A stretch of 64,000 bases of DNA. Origin: Microvirga pudoricolor (GTDB lineage: Bacteria; Pseudomonadota; Alphaproteobacteria; Rhizobiales; Beijerinckiaceae). The DNA is taken from NCBI RefSeq assembly GCF_016892705.1, contig NZ_JAFEMB010000001.1, positions 930,001 to 994,000 on the forward strand, written 5' to 3'. The notes under the pieces were generated by a model that worked only from the letters and a program-made list of their open reading frames with translations, searched no databases and was not told the DNA's origin. Positions 9,174 to 17,941 of the stretch are shown in pieces (position 1 is the stretch's first letter; each line of letters opens with the position of its first letter). The position numbers and the translations under genes are program-made.

Positions 9174-10282
9174 TCGCGCTCCGCACCGCTCTCCTGGGCC
9201 TCGCGGCGATCACCCTCGCAACGGGCGCCGCGGCCAAGACCGAACCCCGGACCGGCCTCTCGCTCGCCCAGGCGACCGAGACGCAGGCTCCGGCCGAGGC
9301 AGGCCTTCCCGCCGGCTGGCTCCAGCAGGCCTGGGCCAAGTACAAGCAGCGCTTCGTCCGCTCGGGGCGCGTCATCGACGACGTGAACAAGATCAGCCAC
9401 AGCGAGGGTCAAGGCTACGGCATGCTCATCGCCGTGAAGGCTGGCGACCGCGCCGGTTTCGACGAGATCTGGACCTGGACCAAGAAGGAACTCTACATCG
9501 ACGCCAGCGGCCTTGCCGCCTGGCAGTGGAAGGAGAAGGCCAGCCCGAACGTCACGGACCGCAACAACGCCTCCGATGGCGACGTTCTGATCGCCTGGGC
9601 GCTGATCGAGGCCGGCGCCAAATGGCAAAAGGCGGAGTATGTCGATGACGCCCGCGCCATCGTGGCAGCCCTCGGCCGCCTGAACACCGCCCAGACCCCG
9701 GCCGGACTGGCCCTCATTCCCGGCCGCGTCGGCTTCCAGGCCGAGGACCACCCGGACGGCATGGTGCTCAACCTGTCCTATTGGGTGTTTCCGGCCTTCG
9801 ACCGCCTGAAGGGTTTGGGACCTGAGACCGATTGGGCAGAGATCCAAGCCACGGGATTGCGCCTGATCCGCGACAGCCGCTTCAGCCCCATGCGGCTGCC
9901 CGCCGATTGGATCGCGGTCGGCTCCGCGCCTCCGGCACCCGCCAAGTCGTTTCCGGCGCGGTTCAGCTACAACGCGATCCGCATCCCGCTCTACCTGGCG
10001 TGGGCGAAGGTCCCACAGCCCGACCTTCTCCGGCCTTTCGCTGGCCTGTGGAACGAGAAACTGAATCTCGGTCCGTTCGAGGTGGATCTGGCGACGGGCG
10101 GGGCCCTCGACACCTTTGGCGGAACCGGCTTCAGGGCCGTGATCGCCACCGCCAAATGCGCCCTCGACAAGCAGAAGCTCGACCCCTCTCTCCGCACCGT
10201 GGAGATGGGTGCCTATTACCCCACCACCCTTCACATCCTGTCTCTCATCGCCTTGCAGGAAAGGTATCCGGAATGTCTATGA
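9170..10282 (+). CDS. bcsZ: GH8 endo-beta-1,4-glucanase of the cellulose operon
   Basis: This 370-residue periplasmic endoglucanase of glycoside hydrolase family 8 has an N-terminal signal peptide ending near GAAAK. Its HSEGQGYGM motif holds the proton donor E79, and D136/D138 in the NNASDGD segment belong to the active site, as in BcsZ/CMCax. Such enzymes are encoded in most bacterial cellulose operons and clip glucan during synthesis, affecting yield and fibre form. The ATG overlaps the bcsB stop by 4 nt, so the two are translationally coupled. The next gene starts inside its last 10 nt. Confidence 0.95.
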   Translation: MIALRTALLGLAAITLATGAAAKTEPRTGLSLAQATETQAPAEAGLPAGWLQQAWAKYKQRFVRSGRVIDDVNKISHSEGQGYGMLIAVKAGDRAGFDEIWTWTKKELYIDASGLAAWQWKEKASPNVTDRNNASDGDVLIAWALIEAGAKWQKAEYVDDARAIVAALGRLNTAQTPAGLALIPGRVGFQAEDHPDGMVLNLSYWVFPAFDRLKGLGPETDWAEIQATGLRLIRDSRFSPMRLPADWIAVGSAPPAPAKSFPARFSYNAIRIPLYLAWAKVPQPDLLRPFAGLWNEKLNLGPFEVDLATGGALDTFGGTGFRAVIATAKCALDKQKLDPSLRTVEMGAYYPTTLHILSLIALQERYPECL

Positions 10283-12144
10283 AGCACATGGCCCTCATCC
10301 TCGGCTGCATCGGATCCGCCTTCGTGCTGTCCGGCGCTCAAGCGGCCGACAGCCTCAAGCGTCCTCTCGCATCGCTGTCGTCCGTCCAAACCGAGAGCAC
10401 CGATACCGACGCGCCCTTCGACCTGAATGCGCGTCCGGCCGTCTCTGCGGCCGCCAAGCCCAGCCTGTCCGAATCCCTGTCCGGGACGAGCGCGCTCACC
10501 GCTCCGCGCGCGGGCCGCTCTCTCGTTCAGCCGAAACGCGAAGCCGCAGCCGGCAGCGTGGACGAGAGCGCGCTGCGCTTCTACGCCTCGCAGAACGACG
10601 CCGCTCGGGTCTCCATGGAGATCAAGCGCCTGAAGGTTCTCAATCCCTCCTGGGAGCCGCCAACCAACCTGTTCGACGAAGCGCGCGATCCCGCCATGGA
10701 TCAGAAGCTGTGGGACCTCTTCGGGACCGGCCGCCTCGACGAGGTTCGCGCTGCGGTGGATGAGATTCGCGCGACCGACCCGACCTGGCAGCCCTCGGCC
10801 GAGTTCGTGAAGAAGTTCGAGCTGGCGGAGCTGCGTCAGCAGCTCGTGGCGGCTTCCGACGCCAAGGACTCGGCATCCGTGCTGAGCGTCGCGGAGGCGC
10901 ACCCCGACATGATGGTCTGCGCGGACGTGGACGTCATGTGGCGTGTAGCCGAAGCCCTGGTTCATACGAACGAGGTTGATCGCGCTCAGGACCTCTACAA
11001 GCACATCCTGACCCGCTGCCCGAACCCGGCCGAGCGCCTTGCGACGATCCAGAAGGCCGCTGAGCTTCTGCCGGCCACGGCCATCAAGCCCCTCATCGCG
11101 GTCGGCCAGCGCCGGCCGGGGGCGGGACGGGAATTCGAGTCGGTTCAACTCGATCTCCTGCGCCGCCAGGTCGGCAAGCTCGCCGCCGATCCGACGGGCG
11201 AGCCCGTGATCGCCAGTGAGTTGCGCAGCTTCGAGACGCTGACCACGCAGAAGAAGGCCGCCAACGATGCCGTCCTTCTGGGCTGGTACTACTATTCCAA
11301 GAAGGACTGGCCCACGGCGCAGACCTGGTTCAAGCAAGCCATGAGCTGGGACCGCATCCCGAAGGCGGTCGAGGGATATGCCTTGGCGCTGCGCCAGCAG
11401 GGCCAGCTCGCCGAAGCCGAGACCCTCTCCTACGAATGGCGCGACGCCGACCCGCTGATCGCGAAGCTCTACATCGAGATCCTCGCGACCGCCCTCACCG
11501 AGCCCAAGCCCGCCGCCATGGACGCCGGGCGCCTGGCTCGCACCGAAAGCGTGATCGAGGCCGCGCAGTCGGTCAACGGCTCTCAGGCCATGGGCTGGTA
11601 CTACTACAATACCGGCGCCTTCCAGAAGGCGAGCCCCTGGTTCTCCAAGTCGGTGGCATGGGGCGCCAACGAGACCAACGTCCTCGGACTGGCCTTGGCG
11701 GCGAACCGCATGAAGGACCGGGCCCTGTTCCAGAAGGTTCTGGCCGAGCACGGCACCCAGTATCCGGCAGTGGCCGCGCTGAAGGCATATGACCAGAAGC
11801 CGGGCTCGAAGGGACAGGGCGGCACCCGCGTGGCGAAGCGCGGCGGCGGCGGAGGTGGCGGCAATGGCGGCGGACAGGCCGGCCAGCTCGCCGAGGCGGC
11901 CGTGGCCCAGTTCAAGGACGGGAACTACAAGGAGGCGCTCGCAACCCTCGACAAGCGGGCGGCGGTGTCGAAGGAAGATCAGGGCCTCGGCGTCCTGCGC
12001 GGCTGGGCACTCTACCAGCTCAACCAGTACGACAAGGCGCGGGACCAGTTCGCCTCCATGGACAAGAAGCAGTCCTCCCGCGATACGCAATACGGCCTCT
12101 ACTACTCCTCGGCGAAGTTGGATCCGCTCAACCTCGGTGATTGA
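10273..12144 (+). CDS. Exported TPR protein in the cellulose operon, without a BcsC barrel
   Basis: This 623-residue protein has a signal peptide (cleavage near GAQAAD), a helical repeat body of TPR/Sel1-like type, a glycine-rich linker around residues 518-535 and a final pair of TPR-like helices. It occupies the bcsC position but lacks the ~300-residue C-terminal outer-membrane barrel of BcsC. It is therefore better compared with the TPR-only proteins of alphaproteobacterial (type III-like) cellulose operons. A periplasmic scaffold role is inferred. I chose the ATG at 10273 because AGGAAAGG at 10257-10264 is well spaced from it; an ATG at 10279 (ATGA overlap with the bcsZ stop) is the alternative. 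Confidence 0.8.
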   Translation: MSMKHMALILGCIGSAFVLSGAQAADSLKRPLASLSSVQTESTDTDAPFDLNARPAVSAAAKPSLSESLSGTSALTAPRAGRSLVQPKREAAAGSVDESALRFYASQNDAARVSMEIKRLKVLNPSWEPPTNLFDEARDPAMDQKLWDLFGTGRLDEVRAAVDEIRATDPTWQPSAEFVKKFELAELRQQLVAASDAKDSASVLSVAEAHPDMMVCADVDVMWRVAEALVHTNEVDRAQDLYKHILTRCPNPAERLATIQKAAELLPATAIKPLIAVGQRRPGAGREFESVQLDLLRRQVGKLAADPTGEPVIASELRSFETLTTQKKAANDAVLLGWYYYSKKDWPTAQTWFKQAMSWDRIPKAVEGYALALRQQGQLAEAETLSYEWRDADPLIAKLYIEILATALTEPKPAAMDAGRLARTESVIEAAQSVNGSQAMGWYYYNTGAFQKASPWFSKSVAWGANETNVLGLALAANRMKDRALFQKVLAEHGTQYPAVAALKAYDQKPGSKGQGGTRVAKRGGGGGGGNGGGQAGQLAEAAVAQFKDGNYKEALATLDKRAAVSKEDQGLGVLRGWALYQLNQYDKARDQFASMDKKQSSRDTQYGLYYSSAKLDPLNLGD

Positions 12145-12154
12145 TGGAGACCGG

Positions 12155-12180
12155 CCGGCGGGACGTCCGTGTCCCGCCGG
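12155..12180 (+). terminator. Stem-loop after the bcs operon
   Basis: A perfect 10-bp GC-rich inverted repeat (12155-12164 with 12171-12180) with a 6-nt loop lies just after the TPR gene stop. There is no clear T-run after it, so it may act as a weak terminator or an mRNA-stabilising hairpin before the RTX gene. Confidence 0.4.
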
Positions 12181-12274
12181 TTCGAGGCAACATGTCCCAG
12201 ACGAAAGCGGTTGCGCTCCCGCCGGAACGCTGCATTGAGTAGCGCCCCGGCCTCACGCATGCGGATCAGGCAGA

Positions 12275-13957
12275 ATGGCAAACGTTCAGTTCTACAGTAA
12301 CATGCCGGCCGGCATCCGCCTGAGGGATTTGTTCGTCGCGCCCACAAACGTACAGATCAACAACGCCGCGACCCAGGCGACCATCCAAGAGAAGGTCTAC
12401 GACTCGCTTGAGGTCCAAGTCATCTACCGTGGAGTGAACCTGACGGCCCCCAACGGCGGCAATGTTTCCGAGCTACAGTTCTCGGCCACCGGCGCCAACT
12501 GGATCACCTACGCATCTTCAGGATCCGATGGTTTCTCCTACGCCGGCGACCTGTGGAGGTTTCACGCGGCGGGCTCGTTTGCCGCCGCGATCGCCATGAA
12601 CGGCAACGACTCCATCACCGGGTCGCCGAACGGCGACTACATGGACGGATATGCCGGCAACGATACCCTCAATGGTGGCGCCGGCGAGGATACGATGGAG
12701 GGCGGAGCGGGCGACGATCTTTACTACGTCGACCTCAGCACCGACCGGGTCTTCGATTATCCCGGGCAAGGCTACGATACGATCATCACATGGGCGAACT
12801 ACGCGCTGGCCGAACAATCGGAGATCGAGCGCCTGCAGGCAGCCGTCGGGACGGCACCCTTGTCCCTGACGGGAAATGCCTTCGGATCCTACATCATCGG
12901 CAATGATGGCGACAACACCCTCAACGATGGCGGCGGTGTCAGCATCCTACAGGGCGGCTGGGGGAACGATACCTACATCGTTCAGAACGCGGCCACGCAG
13001 GTGATCGAAGGGATCGGGCAAGGCGACGACATCATCCTGGCCAGCGTCAGCTACTCGCTCAACGACGGGAACGACATCGCGCGGATGTCCGCCGCTGGTA
13101 TCGGCCCCGTCGATCTGACCGGCAATAGCCTGTCCAACACCCTGACGGGCAATGCGGGCCGGAACACCCTCTACGGGCTGGATGGGAACGACACCATCTA
13201 TGGCGCCGAAGGGCACGACAAGCTCTTTGGCGGGAACGGCGCCGATCGGCTCTATGGCGGCCCCGGCAACGACACCGTGGACGGCGGAGCGGGCAACGAT
13301 TGGCTCTATGGAGACATCGGAAAGGACAAGCTCTACGGACGGGACGGAAACGATCGCCTGTTCGGCGGAACCGGCAACGACACCATCGATGGCGGCAAAG
13401 GCAACGACATCCTCTACGGCGACATGGGCAACGACAAGCTCTGTGGCGGCGACGGCAACGATAAGCTTTATGGTGGCCTCGGTGACAACACCCTGTCGGG
13501 CGGCAACGGTAAAGATACGCTCTACGGCAGCTATCACCGTGACCTTCTCAAGGGGGACAATGGAAACGACCGCCTCAATGGGGATGGTGGCAACGACACG
13601 CTCCATGGCGGTGCCGGCAACGACACGCTGTCAGGCGGCAAGGACAGCGACGTCTTCGTCTTCGACACGAAACTCAATGGCCGAACGAACGTGGACGTCA
13701 TCACCGATTTCAATCCCGGCCAGGATACCATTTGGCTCAAGGCCTCGGTCTTCGGCGGCATCGGTGGCCAGGGACAACTCAGCCCCGACGCGTTCTGGAC
13801 AGGCGCTCAGGCGCATGACGCCACCGATCGGATCATCTACAACAAGGATGCGGGCGTCCTCTTCTTCGACCCCGACGGCACCGGTGGCGCCGCGCCGGTC
13901 GCATTCGCAATCGTCGGCAACGTGAACCTGAGCCACTCGTCCTTTTGGATCGTCTGA
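12275..13957 (+). CDS. RTX calcium-binding repeat protein, probably type I secreted
   Basis: This 560-residue protein has a ~90-residue N-terminal part with no family I recognise, then glycine/aspartate-rich nonapeptide repeats (about residues 105-460) of the hemolysin-type calcium-binding kind, such as GGNGADRLYGG. The C-terminal ~100 residues (DSDVFVFDTK to SSFWIV) match in pattern the end of the GH5-RTX protein at 1868-4036: VFVFD, then AHDA(S/T)DRI(L/I)Y, then GVL(W/F)(Y/F)D.DGTG. This shared tail is a likely type I secretion signal. There is no signal peptide and no enzyme domain. It follows the bcs operon after 130 bp, which suggests an extracellular matrix or adhesin role alongside cellulose; that is inference. 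Confidence 0.88.
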   Translation: MANVQFYSNMPAGIRLRDLFVAPTNVQINNAATQATIQEKVYDSLEVQVIYRGVNLTAPNGGNVSELQFSATGANWITYASSGSDGFSYAGDLWRFHAAGSFAAAIAMNGNDSITGSPNGDYMDGYAGNDTLNGGAGEDTMEGGAGDDLYYVDLSTDRVFDYPGQGYDTIITWANYALAEQSEIERLQAAVGTAPLSLTGNAFGSYIIGNDGDNTLNDGGGVSILQGGWGNDTYIVQNAATQVIEGIGQGDDIILASVSYSLNDGNDIARMSAAGIGPVDLTGNSLSNTLTGNAGRNTLYGLDGNDTIYGAEGHDKLFGGNGADRLYGGPGNDTVDGGAGNDWLYGDIGKDKLYGRDGNDRLFGGTGNDTIDGGKGNDILYGDMGNDKLCGGDGNDKLYGGLGDNTLSGGNGKDTLYGSYHRDLLKGDNGNDRLNGDGGNDTLHGGAGNDTLSGGKDSDVFVFDTKLNGRTNVDVITDFNPGQDTIWLKASVFGGIGGQGQLSPDAFWTGAQAHDATDRIIYNKDAGVLFFDPDGTGGAAPVAFAIVGNVNLSHSSFWIV

Positions 13958-13975
13958 ACCTGTACGACGGTTGTC

Positions 13976-14815
13976 TCAGGTCAGCTCTACGGCAATCGGC
14001 TGATGATCGGATGCCGTCGTTACGCCATTCACGCGAACCGATCGGATGCGAGGGGCAAGATCTTCCGTGACGAAGACGTAATCCCGACAATGGGGACCTT
14101 GCGGCCATTGCTTGGCATCGGCGATTCCCACCGTCGGCTCGTGAGGGCGCTGGCCGTGAACAACTCTCCAGGCATCCACGAATGACTGCTGGCCCGGAGA
14201 CCGGCGCGTGAGAATGGCCTCGTAGAGCGGGTCGTCCGGCCCCAGATTGAAATCTCCGCAGAGAACGGTGCCGACGGGACGGTCCTGATCCCGGTAGGGG
14301 CCGTCCGACGGGTCGCGGTAGGACAGGCGTGACCGTTGCTGAGCTTCCTCGTTCAGCTCCAGGATGCGGGCCACCTGCGCCTGCCGATGGGTTTCGAAAT
14401 GGTACTCGAGATGGCAGGTCATGATCCGGACGGCACCGAGATTGGATGCCACGACGGCCTCAAGCGCCTGCCGCTGCATGCTGCGTCCCTCCTCGGCGGG
14501 CCAGGGCAGCATGTGGCTCGTGACCTGCAGGACCGGCAACCGGGACAGGATCATGTTGCCGAAGACCCGCGACCGGCCGTCCCGGTCTCCAAGCTCGACG
14601 GCGGGACGAAAGATCGGCCTGTAGTCCGGAAACAGATCCGCCAGGACGCGGGGCTGGTTCTCGCCGCCATCCAGCGCCTCGAAATTCGCGGAAACCTCCT
14701 GGAAGCAAAAGACGTCCGCATCGCACCACTCGCGCGCGGTTCGCGCGATCCGCGCGAGGTCGAGGCGACCATCGCAGCCGAGCCCCCATTGGATGTTCCA
14801 CGTCAGAAGCTTCAT
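13976..14815 (-). CDS. Endonuclease/exonuclease/phosphatase (EEP) family phosphodiesterase
   Basis: This 279-residue protein has the full set of EEP-fold motifs: TWNIQWG at the N terminus, CFQEV with the metal-binding Glu, a CHLEYH motif, LCGDFN, RDYVFV and a C-terminal SDHQPI. All catalytic residues are present. The family cleaves phosphodiester bonds in nucleic acids, phospholipids or small molecules. There is no signal peptide, so it is cytoplasmic. It is the last gene of the Ugp-like ABC importer operon, and its ATG overlaps the stop of the preceding permease (TGATG). In that place it could hydrolyse an imported phosphodiester, a job done by UgpQ in the classical ugp operon; this is inferred from context only. 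Confidence 0.88.
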   Translation of the reverse strand: MKLLTWNIQWGLGCDGRLDLARIARTAREWCDADVFCFQEVSANFEALDGGENQPRVLADLFPDYRPIFRPAVELGDRDGRSRVFGNMILSRLPVLQVTSHMLPWPAEEGRSMQRQALEAVVASNLGAVRIMTCHLEYHFETHRQAQVARILELNEEAQQRSRLSYRDPSDGPYRDQDRPVGTVLCGDFNLGPDDPLYEAILTRRSPGQQSFVDAWRVVHGQRPHEPTVGIADAKQWPQGPHCRDYVFVTEDLAPRIRSVRVNGVTTASDHQPIAVELT

Positions 14816-15624
14816 CAGCGGATGCCCGCGCGCATGAAGGATTGGACGAACTGGCGCTGAAAGAGCAGGAACGCCAGAAGGAGCGGCGCCATCGTCATGA
14901 TGGTGGCAGCCGTGATGACCGACCAGTCGACGCCCGTCTCAGGCGCCCCGAAGACCGCGAGTCCGACGGTGAGGGGGCGGCTCTCGACGGAGTTCGTGAC
15001 GATGAGAGGCCACAGGAAGTTGTTCCAGTGATAGCTGACCGAGACGAGGCCGAAGGCGATATAGGTGGTCTTCCCGAGCGGCACGAAGACCCGCCAGAGC
15101 ACACCGAAGGATGAAGCCCCCTCCACGCGAGCGGCTTCGACCAGTTCGTTGGGCACGCTCTTGAAAGTCTGCCTCAGGAGGAAGATGCCGAACGCGCTGG
15201 CCATGTAGGGCAAAGCGATGGCCGGGATCGTATCGAGGAGGTTCAAGCCGCTGACGACCCGGTAATTCTCCACGATCAGAACGTCCGGCATGATCATGAG
15301 CTGGACCAGCACGAGCCCGAACACGATGTCGCGCCCCACGAATCGGAACCGCGCGAAGGCGTAGGCCGCCAGGGTGGCGATGACCAGCTGGCCTGCCAGC
15401 ACCATGGTGACGAGCAGAACCGTATTGAGGTAATAGCGCGCGAAAGGGGCCTGACGCCAGGCGCGCGCAAAATTTTCCAGGGTCAGGGGCGCCGTGAGGT
15501 CGAAGCGCGTGGCGTATTCGGCCGGGTGAAAGGCGCTCCAGAAGCAATAGGCGAGTGGCAAAAGCCACAATAGCGCCAGCGTCCAGGCCGCAACGGTCTC
15601 GATGCGGGATCCATCATGCCTCAT
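14815..15624 (-). CDS. Carbohydrate ABC transporter permease, MalG/UgpE-like
   Basis: This 269-residue inner-membrane permease of the MalG type has six predicted helices and an EAA loop around VEAARVEGASSFGVLWRVFVPL. I chose the ATG at 15624 because it opens the usual short cytoplasmic head and first helix (AAWTLALLWLLPLAYCF) and overlaps the stop of the partner permease by 4 nt (ATGA). A longer open frame upstream would run through that gene. It pairs with the permease at 15621-16538 to form the channel, energised by the ATPase at 17942-18940. Confidence 0.93.
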   Translation of the reverse strand: MRHDGSRIETVAAWTLALLWLLPLAYCFWSAFHPAEYATRFDLTAPLTLENFARAWRQAPFARYYLNTVLLVTMVLAGQLVIATLAAYAFARFRFVGRDIVFGLVLVQLMIMPDVLIVENYRVVSGLNLLDTIPAIALPYMASAFGIFLLRQTFKSVPNELVEAARVEGASSFGVLWRVFVPLGKTTYIAFGLVSVSYHWNNFLWPLIVTNSVESRPLTVGLAVFGAPETGVDWSVITAATIMTMAPLLLAFLLFQRQFVQSFMRAGIR

Positions 15625-16538
15625 TGATAGTGAATCCTTCGATCGAGATAGACGAACTTCGTGATCGCGATGACGGCCAGGATGGCGATGAGAGTCACGG
15701 TGAGCGTTGCCGCGTAGGTCGTGTCCCAAAAATTGAACGCCACTTCGTAGATGTAATAGAGCAGCAGCGAGCTCGCGTTGTTGGGACCGCCCTTGGTCAT
15801 GATGACAAGCTGATCCACGAGCTTGAAGGAGTTGATCAGGGCGTTGATCGAGATGAACAGGGTTGTGGGCATCAGAAGCGGCAACGTCACGCGCCGGAAG
15901 AAATACCAGCGTCCGGCGCCTTCCACCGAGGCGGCCTCCTTCAGTTCCGGCGGGATCGTCTGCAGGGCAGCCAGATAGAAGATCATGAAGAAGCCGGCTT
16001 CCTTCCAAACCACCATCACGATCAAGCACGTCATGACGGTGCCGGGATCCCCGAGCCAGTTATGGCCGGAGAACCCGAAGAACCGGAGGATCTGGTCGAG
16101 CAATCCGTAATCGGGCGTGTAGAAGAAAAGCCAGATGTTCGCCACCGCGATCATCGGCAGGACGGTCGGCGTGAAGAAGGCAAGGCGCAGGAACGAGCGC
16201 CCTGTGATCTTTCGATCGACCCACACCGCCATCAGCAGCGCCAGGGCGATGCTGGCCGGCACCGTGGCGAGCGCGAAGACGAGATTGTTGCGCAGCACCT
16301 GCCAGAAGACGTCGTCCTCCAGCATCGCCTGATAATTCTCGATCCCGACGAAAGTGGCGGGGCCGCTGCGCCCCAGCGAAAAGAAGCTGTGATAGAGGGT
16401 CGCCAGGATCGGGTAATGGGTGAAGGTTGCCAGGAGAACCAGCGCAGGCAGCAGCAGGAGCCAGGCATTGGCATTGGCAGCCCAGCGCAGCCGCTTCGCA
16501 GTCTTTGGCCGAGCACTGATCATGGCGGCGGCGACCAT
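15621..16538 (-). CDS. Carbohydrate ABC transporter permease, MalF/UgpA-like
   Basis: This 305-residue membrane protein has an N-terminal helix (AWLLLLPALVLLATF), five further helices and an EAA loop near ELKEAASVEGAGRWYFFRRV. It has the length and form of UgpA, without the large periplasmic loop of enteric MalF. It lies between the binding-protein gene (59-bp gap) and its partner permease (4-nt overlap), in the usual B-A-E order. Confidence 0.93.
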   Translation of the reverse strand: MVAAAMISARPKTAKRLRWAANANAWLLLLPALVLLATFTHYPILATLYHSFFSLGRSGPATFVGIENYQAMLEDDVFWQVLRNNLVFALATVPASIALALLMAVWVDRKITGRSFLRLAFFTPTVLPMIAVANIWLFFYTPDYGLLDQILRFFGFSGHNWLGDPGTVMTCLIVMVVWKEAGFFMIFYLAALQTIPPELKEAASVEGAGRWYFFRRVTLPLLMPTTLFISINALINSFKLVDQLVIMTKGGPNNASSLLLYYIYEVAFNFWDTTYAATLTVTLIAILAVIAITKFVYLDRRIHYQ

Positions 16539-16597
16539 CGTATCCTCTCCGGGGTGAGGAGCCGCAGCCGTAGCCGCGGCTCCTTGAGTGCCATGGA

Positions 16598-17881
16598 TCA
16601 GCGGTAGCGGTTCAAGACCCGCTCGGACTGCTTCTGGGCGCTTTCAAGAGCGTCCTGAGGCGTCTGAGCACCGGTGACGGCCGCCTGAACGGCGTCGTTG
16701 ACGATCTTGTAGATGCGGCCGTTTTCGTGGACGGACAGTTCCGGAACCGCATATTGCAGTTGATCGCGGGCCACGACAGCCTGCGGGAAGCCCTGCACGT
16801 AGGTTTTCATCGCCTCCGTCTCGTAGGCTTTAGGCGTCACGGCGACGTAGCCCGACTTGATGCTCCATTCCGCGGCGCGCTCCGGTGAGGTCATCCAGCG
16901 GATGAACGTCACCGCGGCCTTCTGCTGCTCGGGGGTGGCGCTCTTGAACACGTAGAAGTTTCCGCCGCCGGTGGGAGACCCGCGCCGTTCCTTGGCGGGC
17001 AGCATGGCGACGCCGAAGTTGAACTTCGCGGCATCCTTCACGGCGGTCAGATTACCGGTGGTGTGCCACATCATGGCAGTCTTGCCTTCGAGAAAGTCCG
17101 TGCGCAGCGTACCCCATTCGATGGCGCCTGTCGGCATCACCTGATCCTTGCGCGAAAGGTCGACCCAGTATTGCAGGGCCTCCACGGTCTTCTTCTCATT
17201 GAACGAGACCTTGTTGCCGGTCTCGTTCATGAGGCGCTGATCGTTCTCGATCGCGAGAGCCTGCAACATCCAGTACCCGTACCCCGTGGACGGGATCTCG
17301 ACGCCCCAACGCGTAACGTTGCCCGAAGCATCCTTCTTGACCAGCTTCTTGGACATCTCGGCCATCTCGGCCCAGGTCGCCGGCGGCTTCTCGGGATCGA
17401 GACCGGCTTCCTTGAAAGCGTCCTTGTTGTAGTAGAGCACGATGGTGGAACGCTGGAAGGGGATGCTCCAGGTCTTCTCGCCAATCCTTCCGTTCTCCAT
17501 GAAGGCCGGGTAGAAGCTGTCGAGCCAACCCTTGCCGTCCGCTCCCACCAGATCGTCGATCGGCACGATCGCGTTCTCGTCCATCAGGGTGAACAGATCG
17601 GTGGAGAACAAGACCGAGAGCTGGGGCGGCTGGCCGCCCTTCATGGCCGTCATGGCTTTGGTCATCGTGTCGGTGTAGTTGCCGGCATACACGGCCTGCA
17701 CCTTGATGTCGGGGTTTTCCTTCTGGAAACGCTGAACCATGTCGTCGACGACATTGGTCAAGGGGCCGCCGACGGCGACCGGATAGTACATGGTGAGGTC
17801 GACCGCGTGGGCCGTGCCAGATCCCCAGCCCGCGGCCGTTATCATCCCGGCCGCCAGTAACGCCTTGGTGTAGAACTTCAT
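16598..17881 (-). CDS. ABC transporter substrate-binding protein, UgpB-like
   Basis: This 427-residue periplasmic protein has a signal peptide (cleavage near GTAHAVD). It belongs to the bacterial extracellular solute-binding family 1. From memory of E. coli UgpB, it shares blocks such as AGNYTDTM, LYYNKDAFKEAGLDPE with PPATW, AKFNFGVAML and a C-terminal AAEW.IKSGYV segment. That resemblance suggests a glycerol-3-phosphate, glycerophosphodiester or related ligand, but binding-pocket residues were not checked and a plain sugar is possible. It sits 60 bp after the ATPase gene in the same operon. Confidence 0.9.
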   Translation of the reverse strand: MKFYTKALLAAGMITAAGWGSGTAHAVDLTMYYPVAVGGPLTNVVDDMVQRFQKENPDIKVQAVYAGNYTDTMTKAMTAMKGGQPPQLSVLFSTDLFTLMDENAIVPIDDLVGADGKGWLDSFYPAFMENGRIGEKTWSIPFQRSTIVLYYNKDAFKEAGLDPEKPPATWAEMAEMSKKLVKKDASGNVTRWGVEIPSTGYGYWMLQALAIENDQRLMNETGNKVSFNEKKTVEALQYWVDLSRKDQVMPTGAIEWGTLRTDFLEGKTAMMWHTTGNLTAVKDAAKFNFGVAMLPAKERRGSPTGGGNFYVFKSATPEQQKAAVTFIRWMTSPERAAEWSIKSGYVAVTPKAYETEAMKTYVQGFPQAVVARDQLQYAVPELSVHENGRIYKIVNDAVQAAVTGAQTPQDALESAQKQSERVLNRYR

Positions 17882-17941
17882 CAGACCCTCCCTGTCATGC
17901 GCTGCCTTGCTCGGGCGACGTCGTCATCCGAGGCAAGACGA

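Noticed and set aside
10231-12090. A 619-codon open frame on the minus strand
   Set aside because: It mirrors the TPR gene on the other strand; the + strand product has a signal peptide and repeats, while this one has no recognisable feature.
12700-13640. Tandem DNA repeats within the RTX gene as a possible satellite or CRISPR-like array
   Set aside because: The periodicity is about 27 nt, matching nine-residue calcium-binding repeats in a continuous reading frame, so it is explained by the protein.
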